A stretch of 64,000 bases of DNA from Brevundimonas aurantiaca (GCF_014199955.1 NZ_JACHOQ010000001.1:558001-622000), one strand, 5' to 3'; positions 46,110 through 56,739 are shown, counted from the stretch's first letter. Notes: generated by a model not told the origin, from the letters alone. Made by a program: numbers and translations.

Positions 46110-46733
46110 TCAATGGGCGACCGGCTGAACCCCTTGGGTCTTCTCGGCCTGTTCGCGATGCCGGCCCTCGGCGAATTCCTCGATCATCTTGGCGTTGAAG
46201 GCGGGGATGTCGTCGGGATTGCGGCTGGTCACCAGACCCTGATCCACCACCACCGGCTCGTCCACCACATGGGCGCCGGCGTTTCTCAGATCGGTGCGGA
46301 TGCTGTCGAAGGCCGTCATCGTTCGCCCCTCGACCACCCCCGCCTCGATGAGCAGCCAGGGCGCATGGCAGATGGCCGCCACCGGCTTTCCGGCGTCGAA
46401 GAAGGCCCGGACGAACTTGACCGCATCCTCATTCGCCCGCAGCTGGTCGGGATTGGCCACGCCGCCCGGCAGCATCAGGGCCGAATAGGCCGAGGCGTCC
46501 ACCCCCGCCACCGCCTTGTCCGCCGTCACCTTGTCGCCCGGCGTCAGATGGTTGAAGCCCTGGAAGTCGCCGGCCTTCAGCGACACGATCTCGACCGACG
46601 CCCCGGCCTCGTTCAGCGCCTTCATCGGCTCGGTCAGTTCGACCAGTTCGACGCCGTCGGTCGCCAGAATGGCGACGGTCTCGCCAGAGAGGGTCTTGCC
46701 AGAGAGGGTCTTGCCAGAGAGGGTCTGGGCCAT
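46110..46733 (-). CDS. DJ-1/PfpI-type glutamine amidotransferase-like protein
   Basis: A 207-residue class 1 amidotransferase-like protein. The nucleophile Cys is in VAAICHAPWLLIEAG, with DGVELVELTEPMKAL near the start and LMLPGGVANPDQLR in the middle, typical of the YhbO/PfpI family with proposed deglycase or stress roles. Near the start, KTLSG KTLSG E repeats come from a 15-bp tandem repeat. ATG 46733 follows GGAGTTATCCC. Confidence 0.88.
   Translation of the reverse strand: MAQTLSGKTLSGKTLSGETVAILATDGVELVELTEPMKALNEAGASVEIVSLKAGDFQGFNHLTPGDKVTADKAVAGVDASAYSALMLPGGVANPDQLRANEDAVKFVRAFFDAGKPVAAICHAPWLLIEAGVVEGRTMTAFDSIRTDLRNAGAHVVDEPVVVDQGLVTSRNPDDIPAFNAKMIEEFAEGRHREQAEKTQGVQPVAH
46683..46727. 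repeat. 15-bp tandem repeat, three units
   Basis: GCCAGAGAGGGTCTT is repeated three times (the last ending G), coding for TLSGK-like units at the N-terminus of the amidotransferase. Slipped-strand change is possible. Confidence 0.9.
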
Positions 46734-46837
46734 GGGATAACTCCTGATTTGAGGTGGGTTCGCCCTGTTCAACCCCGTGGGCCGACGAGGGTTGCGGCCC
46801 CGCTTGGCGAGACGCGATCACACCCCATTTGTCCCCC

Positions 46838-47245
46838 ATGAGACGCGCCCTGCCCCTCCTTCTGCTCGCCGCCGTCCTCGGCCCCAGCGCGGTCCAGGCC
46901 CAGGTCGCGCCCTATCCCTATCCCTATTCCTATCCTCAGCCCGGCTTCCCCTATCCGGGCGGCGCCCCTGCCGCGATCGCCGATCAGCACCGCTACGAGA
47001 ACGAGCGGATCCGTCTTCAGGCCCAGGCCAACGCCGCCCTGGCCCGCCGGCTGGACGCCGAGGCGGCCCAGCGACGCCTGACGCTGGAAGCGGCGCGCCA
47101 AGCGACGGCGGCGCCGGCCCCATCCGTCCACGATCTCCGCCCGGTCGCCCCGCCGGCGTCCCCATCGACGTCCCCGCCCCCCACGGCTTCGGAACCCCGA
47201 CGCAGCCTCAGCGAAATCGACGCCTGGCTGGACCGCCCGCGCTGA
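46838..47245 (+). CDS. Secreted hypothetical protein with Tyr-Pro repeat
   Basis: A 135-residue protein with a signal peptide (LPLLLLAAVLGPSAVQAQ), a short YPYPYSYPQPGFPYPGG segment and a coiled Arg/Gln/Ala-rich middle (ENERIRLQAQANAALARRLD). The C-terminus is Pro/Ser-rich and ends SEIDAWLDRPR. It is not recognised; periplasmic. Confidence 0.7.
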   Translation: MRRALPLLLLAAVLGPSAVQAQVAPYPYPYSYPQPGFPYPGGAPAAIADQHRYENERIRLQAQANAALARRLDAEAAQRRLTLEAARQATAAPAPSVHDLRPVAPPASPSTSPPPTASEPRRSLSEIDAWLDRPR

Positions 47246-47308
47246 CGCATCCCTTCCCTTCCGTTCGCGTTCTGGCCTAGCTTCAGGCGGAACGGGCGGA
47301 GGGAACTC

Positions 47309-48160
47309 ATGCGGTGGCAGGGCGGCAGGACGGGCGGCGGCGGGATCGAGGACCGTCGGGGCCTCGGAGGCGGCGCGCTCGCCGGGGGCGGTCTCGGCGT
47401 CGGCGTGCTCGCCGTCATCGGCTATCTGGTCTTCGGCATAGATCCTTCGACCACGACCCAGCTGGCCAGCCGGTTCGGCGGGGTCGGCGCGGAACAACAG
47501 GGGCAGGCCGGCACGCCTGAAGATCAGGCCGGACGCTTCGTCGATGTGGTCGGAGGCAATATCAACGACGTCTGGGCGCAGAAGCTTAACGGGTATGACC
47601 CCCCGCGCGTCGTCATCTACGAACAGGGCACTTCGACCGGCTGCGGCTACGGCCAGTCGGCCATGGGCCCCTTCTATTGTCCGACCGACCGCACCGTCTA
47701 TCTGGACCTGGGCTTCTGGCAGGAGATGGAGACCCAGCTGGGCGCCTCGGGCGCCGACTTCGCCCGCGCCTATGTCATCGCCCATGAGTTCGGCCACCAC
47801 GTCCAGACCCTGACCGGAACCTCCGACCAGGTGCGTCAGGCCCAGCAGCGCGCTAGGGGCGAGGCCGAGGCCAACCGCTATTCGGTCGCGCTGGAGCTTC
47901 AGGCCGACTGCTACGCCGGGGTCTGGGCCCGAAACGCCGCCGCCGTGTCGAACGGCGAGGTGGCGCTGGAGCCCGGCGACATCGAAGAGGGGATGAAGAC
48001 GGCCCAGGCCATCGGCGACGATACGCTGCAACGCCGGGCGGGCGGGCGCGTCTCGCCCGAGAGCTTCACCCACGGCTCCTCGGCCCAGCGGGTCGAATGG
48101 CTGCAACGCGGCTATCAGTCCGGCGACCCCGCCGCCTGCGACACCTTCAGCGGCGCCTGA
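47309..48160 (+). CDS. Neutral zinc metallopeptidase (YpfJ family)
   Basis: A 283-residue protein with one N-terminal helix (GALAGGGLGVGVLAVIGYLV) and a zinc peptidase domain. The active site is VIAHEFGHHVQTLTG (His159, Glu160, His163). The region QADCYAGVWARN provides a third ligand candidate. The Arg-rich start with RTGGGGIEDRRG is typical of the family. A GGAGGGAAC ribosome binding site precedes the ATG. It is likely membrane-anchored and periplasmic. Confidence 0.93.
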   Translation: MRWQGGRTGGGGIEDRRGLGGGALAGGGLGVGVLAVIGYLVFGIDPSTTTQLASRFGGVGAEQQGQAGTPEDQAGRFVDVVGGNINDVWAQKLNGYDPPRVVIYEQGTSTGCGYGQSAMGPFYCPTDRTVYLDLGFWQEMETQLGASGADFARAYVIAHEFGHHVQTLTGTSDQVRQAQQRARGEAEANRYSVALELQADCYAGVWARNAAAVSNGEVALEPGDIEEGMKTAQAIGDDTLQRRAGGRVSPESFTHGSSAQRVEWLQRGYQSGDPAACDTFSGA

Positions 48161-48196
48161 GCCGCCCCAGCCTTCAGACTTCACTACGGACCTCCC

Positions 48197-49831
<1,635 letters not shown>

Positions 49832-49837
49832 TCGGCG

Positions 49838-50785
49838 TCACCGCCCGACGGTGATCTCCATCGGTCGCGAGACGAACAGGCCCGGCCCGCCCAGGTCCAG
49901 CACCAGCCGGCGATCCTCAAAGGCCGCCATGCCGACCAGGGCGTCGGGGAAGCCCGGCACGGCCACGTTGTCGTAAACCGCCACCTCGGCCCGGCGATAC
50001 AGGGCGTCGCCGATGGTCAGGGTGCGCACGACCACCGTCTCGGCCCCCACCACCCCGCCCAGGACGATGCTCTGGCCGGCCGTGCGGGGGCGCCCGTCCA
50101 GAAGGCCCGCCGCCTGGGCCGTTTCGCGCGTCACCGCCAGCACGGCCGAGGCGCCGGTGTCCACCACCGCAGTCACCGTCGCCCCCTCGACCGTGATGGT
50201 CGTCTCCAGCGCCCGTCCGGCACGCCGCACGGCGATCGGCGCCAGGCCCCGGCCCGGCGTCCAGCCGTCTCTGGGCAGAAACCGCATCCGCCGCCGGCCG
50301 GTGTCCAGCTCCAGCACCACTTCGCTCAGCACGTCCTGGCCGATGATCAGGGGCGCGCCCAGACCCTGTTCTCCCGCCAGAGGTCCCAGGTTCAGTATGG
50401 CGGTCCTCAACCCGTCCAGCCTCAGTCCGCCGATCCGCACGTCCAGGGTCGCGGCCCGCCCCATCTGGGCCCCGCCCCCGACCCCATAGGCCACCATCGG
50501 CAGGGGAAGGCCCTCGCCCAGCCCCAGCCGATCCACCAGGGCGCGATCCGCCACCGAATACTGGGCGCCGGAATCGACCAGGGCCCGGACCGGCGCCCCG
50601 TTCAGCAGAACCTCCACCGTCGGCGTCGCCGCGCGCGGCTGAGCATAGCCCAGCCAGCCCGAAGACCCGTCCGGTCCAAACCCCGCCTGGGGCTGTCGCC
50701 ACAGCACATGGTCCCTCAGCCACCAGGCCCCGGCCACGCCGCCGGCGACCAGGCCCAGCCGGATCAGGAGATCGCGTCTTCTCAT
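49838..50785 (-). CDS. Retropepsin-like aspartic protease, two domains
   Basis: A 315-residue protein with an N-terminal anchor and two aspartyl protease-like halves: ALVDSGAQYSVADRALVDRL near residue 69 and AVVDTGASAVLAVTRETAQA near residue 213. DSG and DTG are the active motifs, so one chain may form the catalytic pair, unlike retropepsins, which dimerise. It probably acts in the periplasm. Confidence 0.88.
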   Translation of the reverse strand: MRRRDLLIRLGLVAGGVAGAWWLRDHVLWRQPQAGFGPDGSSGWLGYAQPRAATPTVEVLLNGAPVRALVDSGAQYSVADRALVDRLGLGEGLPLPMVAYGVGGGAQMGRAATLDVRIGGLRLDGLRTAILNLGPLAGEQGLGAPLIIGQDVLSEVVLELDTGRRRMRFLPRDGWTPGRGLAPIAVRRAGRALETTITVEGATVTAVVDTGASAVLAVTRETAQAAGLLDGRPRTAGQSIVLGGVVGAETVVVRTLTIGDALYRRAEVAVYDNVAVPGFPDALVGMAAFEDRRLVLDLGGPGLFVSRPMEITVGR

Positions 50786-50996
50786 GTCTGATCACATGGA
50801 CCGTCCGGCGCTTGGACGCCAGCGGGGACGATGGTCGCAGGGCCGTCCGCCACTGCGGTTTCGCGCAAGCGGCCCTCGAAAATCAGCACGAAATTGTCGC
50901 AAACGAGCTCGCACGCAGCCCGCCCGACAATTTCCTCCCGCGCAAGGCGAGAAACCGGGTGACGCCGCCGCCCCGTCTGGCTAGGACCAGACCACT
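50786..50996. other. Intergenic gap between divergent genes
   Basis: A 211-bp region between divergently transcribed genes for the aspartic protease and thrC. It must hold the thrC promoter, but no clear box, hairpin or leader ORF with threonine codons is visible. Confidence 0.4.
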
Positions 50997-52376
50997 ATGA
51001 GCACCTCCAGCGCCCGTTACGTCTCCACCCGCGGCCAGGCCCCCGAGACCGATTTCGCCGACGCCCTGCTGCGCGGCATCGCCCCCGACGGCGGCCTCTA
51101 TATGCCGACCGCTTGGCCGAGGTTGTCGCCCTCGGCCTGGGACGCGAGCGCCGACTACAAGTCCATCGCCCTGCAAGCCGTCGCCCCCTTCATCGGCGAC
51201 GCCCTGCCAGCGGGCGCGCTCGACCGCGCCCTGGACCGGCTGACGGCCGGCTTCGCCCATCCCGCCGTCACCCCCCTGGTGGAGCTTGAGCCCGGCCTGT
51301 TCGTGCTGGAGCTGTTCCACGGCCCCACCGCCGCCTTCAAGGATCTGGCGATGCAGCTGGTCGCCGCCCTGACGGACGAGGCCCTGGCGGCGTCCGGCGA
51401 GCGTCTGACCATTCTCACCGCCACCTCCGGCGACACCGGCGCCGCCGCCGTGCGCGCCTTCGCCGGCGCCCAATCCGTCGATCTGGTGGTGCTGCACCCG
51501 CTGGACCGCGTCTCGCCGGTTCAGCGCAAACAGATGACCACGGTCCAGGCCGACAATGTGCTGAACCTGGTCGTGCGCGGCGACTTCGACGACTGCCAGC
51601 GTCTGGTGAAGGGCCTGCTGGCTGAGGAATCCCTACGCGAACGCGGCCGCCTGTCCTCGGTCAACTCCATCAACTGGGCCCGGCTGGCGGGCCAGATTCC
51701 CTATTATGTCTCGGCTGTGGCCCAGCTTGGCGGTCCGGCCACCTTCGTCGTTCCCACCGGCAATTTCGGCGACGCCTTCGCCGGCATCGCCGCCGCCCAT
51801 ATGGGCCTTCCAACCCGTGGTTTCGTCGCCGCTGTGAATCAGAACGACGCCCTGGCCCGCGCCGTCAACGACGGCCTCTATTCGCGCCGTCCCGCGATCG
51901 AAAGCGGCAGCGTGTCGATGGACGTCCAGGCCCCGTCCAACTTCGAACGCCTCGTCTATGAGGCGACCGGGCGCGACGGCGACCGCACCCGCGCCGTGTT
52001 CGAAACCTTCGCCCGCGACGGCGCCGTCGCCTTCGATCCGGATCTGCTGACCGCCCTGCGCGCCGCCGTCTCGGCCGTCTCCATCGACGAGACCGAAACC
52101 CGGGCCGAGATCGCCTACGCTTATGAAACCTGGGGCCGCGTCGTCTGCCCCCACACCGCCGTGGCCCTCGCCGCCGCCCGCCGCCTCGACCGCTCGACCG
52201 GCCCCGTCGTCGCCCTGTCCACCGCCCATCCGTCCAAGTTCGGCGCCTTCGTCTCCGACGTCCTGGGTTTCGAACCCGAACCGGCTCCCGTCATCGCCGC
52301 CCTGGGCGATCAGGCCGAACGGATGACGATCGTGGACGCCGACCTGACGGCCGTCCTGGCGGAAATCAAAGCCTAA
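50997..52376 (+). CDS. thrC: Threonine synthase
   Basis: A 459-residue PLP enzyme that converts O-phosphohomoserine to threonine. Motifs are YVSTRGQAPETDFADALLRG at the start, ELFHGPTAAFKDLAMQL (PLP Lys), TATSGDTGAAAVRAFAG and VPTGNFGDAFAGIAA. It is the fungal/proteobacterial class. It is away from the thr operon (56.7-59.4 kb), where its substrate is made. Its end overlaps the convergent unknown gene by 11 bp. Confidence 0.95.
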   Translation: MSTSSARYVSTRGQAPETDFADALLRGIAPDGGLYMPTAWPRLSPSAWDASADYKSIALQAVAPFIGDALPAGALDRALDRLTAGFAHPAVTPLVELEPGLFVLELFHGPTAAFKDLAMQLVAALTDEALAASGERLTILTATSGDTGAAAVRAFAGAQSVDLVVLHPLDRVSPVQRKQMTTVQADNVLNLVVRGDFDDCQRLVKGLLAEESLRERGRLSSVNSINWARLAGQIPYYVSAVAQLGGPATFVVPTGNFGDAFAGIAAAHMGLPTRGFVAAVNQNDALARAVNDGLYSRRPAIESGSVSMDVQAPSNFERLVYEATGRDGDRTRAVFETFARDGAVAFDPDLLTALRAAVSAVSIDETETRAEIAYAYETWGRVVCPHTAVALAAARRLDRSTGPVVALSTAHPSKFGAFVSDVLGFEPEPAPVIAALGDQAERMTIVDADLTAVLAEIKA

Positions 52377-53160
52377 GGACGGCGTCCGAAAGACGAGCCG
52401 CATCTTCATAGGCGTCCAACGCAGAACTCAATTGTGTAGCCGATGGAGAGGTACTTTCCACACCTGCAAATTCTCGGCGTTCAAACGCGTCCTGGCGCGA
52501 TGCCGGCCTTTCGCCAAACCAAGCGTCCGCTTTATCCATCCAATCGCTCGGGAAAACAGGGCCCTTCCAGGCTTCGATATCTTTCGCGACGTTGTTGAAC
52601 CATTCCAGGCTCACCGATTGATCCGTCTCACGCGCAAATTGCATGCGCTGGAACAGTTCATCTGCTGCGGCAGCATCCGTGGGAGACGGTGAATTTCCCT
52701 GATCGTCCACCATCAGCATTGCCGGACCGCTGATGAATAGATTGTAGCCGGTGACGGCACGGAACAACGCTTTGTCGTCGTCGGTGATTTTAGACAGATC
52801 CGCTGCGGTCGCTTTGTCCGCCTCAGTCCAGGTCGATTCCGGTCCCAGCATCAAGAACTTGGTCATTGAGTCCTGCGGTGTCTCGATGAACACGCCCTGC
52901 TTGGTAACAGGACTGCCAAGGTCGCTAACTTTGACGGTTCCATCTTCATTCAACTGAAAAAGCTCCGCCAGTGTGGACGGATTTGTCAGTGCGGACTGAC
53001 CGATAAACTGACCGTTGGAAAAGAGCGAAAGAGCCTTGACGGGCTCACTCGAAGCCTTTGGCGACGCCGCAACCTCGGACGTAGAAGCGGGCGGCGGAGT
53101 TTGGCTCACCGCATAAAACCGTTGCGTGTACACGCCTTGCGTCACCGATCCGACAGACAT
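52366..53160 (-). CDS. Hypothetical protein in lower-GC patch
   Basis: A 264-residue protein starting MSVGSVTQGVYTQRFYAVSQ. The first ~60 residues are Pro/Ser/Thr-rich, then an acidic helical part with TKFLMLGPESTWTEADKATA and DDDKALFRAVTGYNLFISGP. I do not recognise the family. Codon usage is less GC-biased than in neighbours and the gene abuts an IS remnant, so it was probably acquired. A secreted effector or toxin is possible but unsupported. Confidence 0.7.
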   Translation of the reverse strand: MSVGSVTQGVYTQRFYAVSQTPPPASTSEVAASPKASSEPVKALSLFSNGQFIGQSALTNPSTLAELFQLNEDGTVKVSDLGSPVTKQGVFIETPQDSMTKFLMLGPESTWTEADKATAADLSKITDDDKALFRAVTGYNLFISGPAMLMVDDQGNSPSPTDAAAADELFQRMQFARETDQSVSLEWFNNVAKDIEAWKGPVFPSDWMDKADAWFGERPASRQDAFERREFAGVESTSPSATQLSSALDAYEDAARLSDAVLRL

Positions 53161-53459
53161 GGGTCTCCCCAGACAACCTGCGTATGTGCTCGCAAAATGG
53201 GCGCCGCAGCAATCGATGACTATCCCCCCTAAAAACAATCATTTGTTTAGCATCGCGGATCGACGGACTAATCTATCGCTCAGAATTTCTCCTTTGGGCT
53301 GCAAAAGATTCCCGGCGAATAGGCAGATCAGCCACTCAAGCCGCCTTCTAAAAATCATGTTAGGGTTGTACATTGGCTTCATCGCCATTCCGCGATCATC
53401 CGTTGGAGGAATAGCTGACATTTGTATGAACCTGCCGACGAGCGAGCCATAAGGCGGGG
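53161..53459. other. Lower-GC intergenic region
   Basis: About 300 bp before the IS remnant. Open frames on both strands (60 and 108 codons) have no similarity or ribosome binding site. It may hold the promoter of the unknown gene. Confidence 0.4.
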
Positions 53460-53852
53460 ACGGCCTGGCGTGATCTGCACAGCCATTTCGGCGAGTGGAA
53501 CTCGATCTACCGGCAGTTCCGGCGCTGGACGGCGGCGGGGGTCTGGGACGTGATGCTGGAGGCGCTGAACGAAGCCGGCGCAGGGCATGGCAGCGTCCAG
53601 ATGATCGATTCCACCCTTATCCGGGCCCATCAGCACGCCGCCGGCGCGCTAAAAAGCGAGATCAGGACCGGGGTCTTGGCCGCTCGCGCGGCGGGTTCTC
53701 GACCAAGATCCATCTCCGCAGCAACGCTCTTGGCCTCCCTGTCGCGATCACGCCTGGCCACACGATACGACAAGGCCGCCGACAGCTTCCTCGGATTCGT
53801 CCTGGTCGCCGCAATCCGATTGTGGATCAGGCACTTTGTCCACCCTGCCTAG
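53460..53852 (+). pseudogene. IS5-family transposase remnant
   Basis: Fragments of a transposase: TAWRDLHSHFGEWNSIYRQF at 53460, VQMIDSTLIRAHQHAAGALK (DDE Asp region), then after a one-base frameshift RSRGGFSTKIHLRSNALGLP, and after a deletion, back in the first frame, TRYDKAADSFLGFVLVAAIR and the family's C-terminal end HFVHPA. The N-terminus, most of the catalytic core and both terminal inverted repeats are missing. The stop at 53850-53852 overlaps the 3' end of the convergent lipoprotein gene. Confidence 0.88.
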
Positions 53853-54487
53853 GACGGCGACGAGATCGCCTGGGTCAGGCGACCCAGGCCGTAGTTCAGG
53901 CCGCACTTCACATCATATTGGCGCGCCACGGACAGGATCGGCCGCCAGTCCCAGGTTTTGAACTCGCCGTCGTCGGCCCGCTTCATCAGGGCCTTGGACG
54001 CCTCTTCGCGTCCCTGCCACACGGCGGCGTAGATCAGGCCGAACTCGCGCCCGCCCAGCACCGTATCCTCCAGCGTCCGGCGCGACGACTGGGCCAGGGT
54101 CGATCCGGCCGAGAACCAGTTGGCGCTGGCGTTGGGCGAGGCCACGCCCCCGATGGCCGCCAGAGCCAGTCCGGCGATGTCCAGGCTGCTGCGGGTCGCA
54201 TTCCGGTCGATCGAGACGGCGGTCAGATAGCGGTCGCACCGCAGATCGGATTCGGCGACCAGGGCGTAGACCAGCTGCTTGCCCCGGGTCTCGGCGTTCC
54301 ATTTCGCCCACTGGGCGTCCATCCGGTCCTCGGCGGCCTTGCTCGCCTCGGCCGTCACCACGTCCACGTCCAGCACATGGCCTGAACCGCCGACGCCCAG
54401 TTCGCCCTGGGGCTTCATCTTCAGCGTGGTGCAGCCCCCGGCCGCAAGGCAGGCGGCGATTACGGCGCCCCTCATGGTCATACGCAT
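53849..54487 (-). CDS. Hypothetical lipoprotein
   Basis: A 212-residue protein with a lipobox (VIAACLAAGGC), so the Cys is probably lipidated. The rest is mainly helical (EASKAAEDRMDAQWAKWNAE), with LVAESDLRCDRYLTAVS and a C-terminal LGRLTQAISSPS. Starts at 54487 and 54481 are both possible. The stop codon overlaps the end of the IS remnant, so the insertion may have replaced the original C-terminus. Confidence 0.7.
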   Translation of the reverse strand: MRMTMRGAVIAACLAAGGCTTLKMKPQGELGVGGSGHVLDVDVVTAEASKAAEDRMDAQWAKWNAETRGKQLVYALVAESDLRCDRYLTAVSIDRNATRSSLDIAGLALAAIGGVASPNASANWFSAGSTLAQSSRRTLEDTVLGGREFGLIYAAVWQGREEASKALMKRADDGEFKTWDWRPILSVARQYDVKCGLNYGLGRLTQAISSPS

Positions 54488-54555
54488 AGGCAGCCTCCCC
54501 TTTGCAGGGGAGACTGCGTCAACAATCAGACGTTGTCAAATCGTTGGTATGCGAA

Positions 54556-54870
54556 CTAGCGGCGACGCCCGCCCGTCAGCATGCCCATCAGCAGCAGGCC
54601 GACGCCGGCCACCGACAGGGTGGTCACCAGCGGCCGCTTGCGCGCCTCGGCGGCCACGGTCCGGGCCTTGTCGCGATAACCGGCCGGGGCCTTTTCGACC
54701 AGACGATCGACGGCGTCCATCGCCTTGCCGAAGGTCTCCAGCGACCGGCCCTTGGCGTCCTCAAGAGCGCCCTCGACCTGCAGCTTCTGGTCGCCGACCA
54801 GCTTGCCGAAACCCTTCTTGGTCTTGCCGGTCGCCTGATACGCGGCGCCCTCGATCCGTTCGTCAGTCAT
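54556..54870 (-). CDS. CsbD-family stress protein
   Basis: A 104-residue protein with a CsbD N-terminus (MTDERIEGAAYQATGKTKKG, then FGKLVGDQKLQVEGALED) and a hydrophobic C-terminal helix (VTTLSVAGVGLLLMGMLTGG) resembling the membrane anchor of DUF883-like proteins. CsbD proteins are induced by general stress; the function is unknown. Confidence 0.88.
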   Translation of the reverse strand: MTDERIEGAAYQATGKTKKGFGKLVGDQKLQVEGALEDAKGRSLETFGKAMDAVDRLVEKAPAGYRDKARTVAAEARKRPLVTTLSVAGVGLLLMGMLTGGRRR

Positions 54871-54956
54871 GGTGAAATCTCATCCTCGGGGAGCGCGGCC
54901 CTGATGGCCGCGTGACGATGAAAATCCCGGAACCCGCTTCCGTTCCAGCGACAAAT

Positions 54957-55460
54957 TCACCGTTTCTCCTCTTGCTTCCCCACGGCGGAAGGGCCTCGTG
55001 CGGCGTCGGGGGTGGGGAAGGCTGGCGAGGTCGCACCGCTCGCGCCCAATGCCGCCAATCCTAAGAACCCGATCAGAAAGCCGAAGGCGAACTCCGCATA
55101 GGCCAGATTGACGGTCCAACGCCAAACTTCGCCGTTGAAACCGGGCCATTCCGGCACGCTTTCAGCGTAATAGCTGAACAATCCGACCACCCAGACAGCC
55201 GGCAAGCCTACGAGTGCCCCGCCGACTAGAATCGACCGATATCCAAGTTCTTGTCGGAATACATAGGCAGTCCCGCCGCATGCGCCGAAGATCACCCAAG
55301 CCACTATGACGTGAGGAGGGGCGAAGACTACAGTCTTCCAAAGCAGCTCGAAACGCGCGCCGCCGCCGTTGAGGCCGACAAGCACAAAGGTCACGTAGGC
55401 GATCGCGGAAATCGCCGCTCCTCCAATCCCGACAAGCCTCACAAGCTGCGCTTTCCGCAT
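54957..55460 (-). CDS. Hypothetical membrane protein
   Basis: A 167-residue protein with four hydrophobic segments (GGAAISAIAYVTFVLVGLNG, PHVIVAWVIFGACGG, LVGGALVGLPAVWVVGLFSY and AFGFLIGFLGLAALGASG). Not recognised. The C-terminus is charged (GKQEEKR). Base composition is slightly lower in GC than nearby. Confidence 0.6.
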   Translation of the reverse strand: MRKAQLVRLVGIGGAAISAIAYVTFVLVGLNGGGARFELLWKTVVFAPPHVIVAWVIFGACGGTAYVFRQELGYRSILVGGALVGLPAVWVVGLFSYYAESVPEWPGFNGEVWRWTVNLAYAEFAFGFLIGFLGLAALGASGATSPAFPTPDAARGPSAVGKQEEKR

Positions 55461-55609
55461 GCCTCAGCATATAATGAACAGTCGAGCTGGCCAATTTTCC
55501 AATCCCACAGCCGCTTCCCGCCAGCCGGAACCGCGCGCGCCCTCTAGACCCGCCGCGTTCGGCCGTGTCGCCCCTCGACCGGCCTCCAAACGCAAAGAGG
55601 AGAGCCCCC

Positions 55610-56374
55610 GTGTACGCTCTGAAAGACAAGGTCGCCGTCGTCACCGGCGCCAGCTCCGGCATCGGCCAGGCGGCCGCCCGACTGTTCGCCCGCCTGGGCG
55701 CCAAGGTGGTGGTTTCGGCCCGCCGAGAAGCCGAACTCGCCGCCCTGGTCGCGGCCATACAGGCCGAAGGGGGCGAGGCCTGCGCAGTCCCAGGCGACGT
55801 GTGCGACGAGGCCACGGCTGCGGCCCTGACCACGGCGGCGGAGGAGCGGTTCGGCGGCCTGGACATCGCCTTCAACAACGCCGGCGCCATCCCCGAAACC
55901 GCCCCGACGCCGGACCTGTCGGTCGCCGGCTGGAAACAGACCCTGGACATCAACCTGACCGGCGCCTTCCTGTGCGCCAAGCATCAGATCCCCGCCATGC
56001 AGAGGCGCGGCGGCGGCTCGATCGTCTTCACCTCCACCTTTGTCGGCCATACCGTCGGCTTTCCGGGCATGGCGGCCTACGCCTCGGCCAAGGCGGGTCT
56101 GATCGGCCTGACCCAGGTCATCGCCGCCGAGTTCGGCGCCCAGAACATCCGCGCCAACGCCCTGCTGTGCGGCGGGGTGGACACGCCGATGGGCCGGGCC
56201 GTCGCCGACACCCCCGAAACCCTGGCCTTCGTCTCGGGCCTGCACGCCCTCAAACGCATCGCCCAGCCCGAGGAAATCGCCCAGGCCGCCGCCTTCCTCG
56301 CCTCCGACGCCGCCGGCTTCATGACCGGCACGGCGACACTGGTGGACGGCGGCGTCTCCATCTGCCGGACCTGA
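55610..56374 (+). CDS. SDR family oxidoreductase
   Basis: A 254-residue short-chain dehydrogenase. Motifs are VAVVTGASSGIGQAAARLFA (cofactor loop), DIAFNNAGAIPETAPTPD, IVFTSTFVGHTVGFPGMAAY with YASAK active site, and the ending GTATLVDGGVSICRT. The start is GTG at 55610, with AAGAGGAGAG upstream. The substrate is unknown. Confidence 0.9.
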   Translation: MYALKDKVAVVTGASSGIGQAAARLFARLGAKVVVSARREAELAALVAAIQAEGGEACAVPGDVCDEATAAALTTAAEERFGGLDIAFNNAGAIPETAPTPDLSVAGWKQTLDINLTGAFLCAKHQIPAMQRRGGGSIVFTSTFVGHTVGFPGMAAYASAKAGLIGLTQVIAAEFGAQNIRANALLCGGVDTPMGRAVADTPETLAFVSGLHALKRIAQPEEIAQAAAFLASDAAGFMTGTATLVDGGVSICRT

Positions 56375-56389
56375 TCTCGGGGCGATGTC

Positions 56390-56511
56390 TCCTCCCCTCT
56401 GGGGGAGGTGGCGCGGCGCCTCTTCGGCGCCGTGACGGAGGGGGTCTCAATCCGGATTAGGTGCGGCGGAGAGCCCCCTCCACCCTTCGAAGCCCCCTCC
56501 CCCAGGCGGGC
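56390..56511. repeat. Hairpin intergenic repeat, family 2, copy 3
   Basis: CCTCCCCTCTGGGGGAGG at the left, and CCCCCTCCCCCAGGCGGG at the right, related to 2608-2752 and 40619-40769. It covers part of the 365-bp gap between the SDR gene and thrB. Confidence 0.65.
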
Positions 56512-56688
56512 GGCAGACGGCTCATGTCGCACGAGGAGCGGCGATGAACTTCGGTCTTTTCAGCGCTCTGGCGCGGTTCGAACCCAATCGGCCCGCCGCC
56601 CTTCCAATCCGTGTGACAATCCCCGCCCCGGTCTTTGAAAACCGAACCCCTCGCGTTCGGCCCTGCGGCGTCGCTCCCGTCGATTTCG

Positions 56689-56735
56689 GACAGATCGGAC
56701 ACATCGGACACTCTTTTTCCTGTCCGATCCGGGGT
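56689..56735. repeat. TCGGACA tandem motif followed by T-run, copy B
   Basis: CGGACAGATCGGACACATCG then GACACTCTTTTTC and CCGATCC. Matches copy A at 5917-5966 over almost its full length, and lies just after the thrB stop codon. Confidence 0.65.
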
Positions 56736-56739
56736 CCCT

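Noticed and set aside
50786..50996. Threonine leader peptide before thrC
   Set aside because: No short frame with threonine codons and no terminator hairpin is visible.
53126..53452. Open frames of 108 (plus) and 60 (minus) codons in the gap before the IS remnant
   Set aside because: No ribosome binding site, no motif and no length or composition support.
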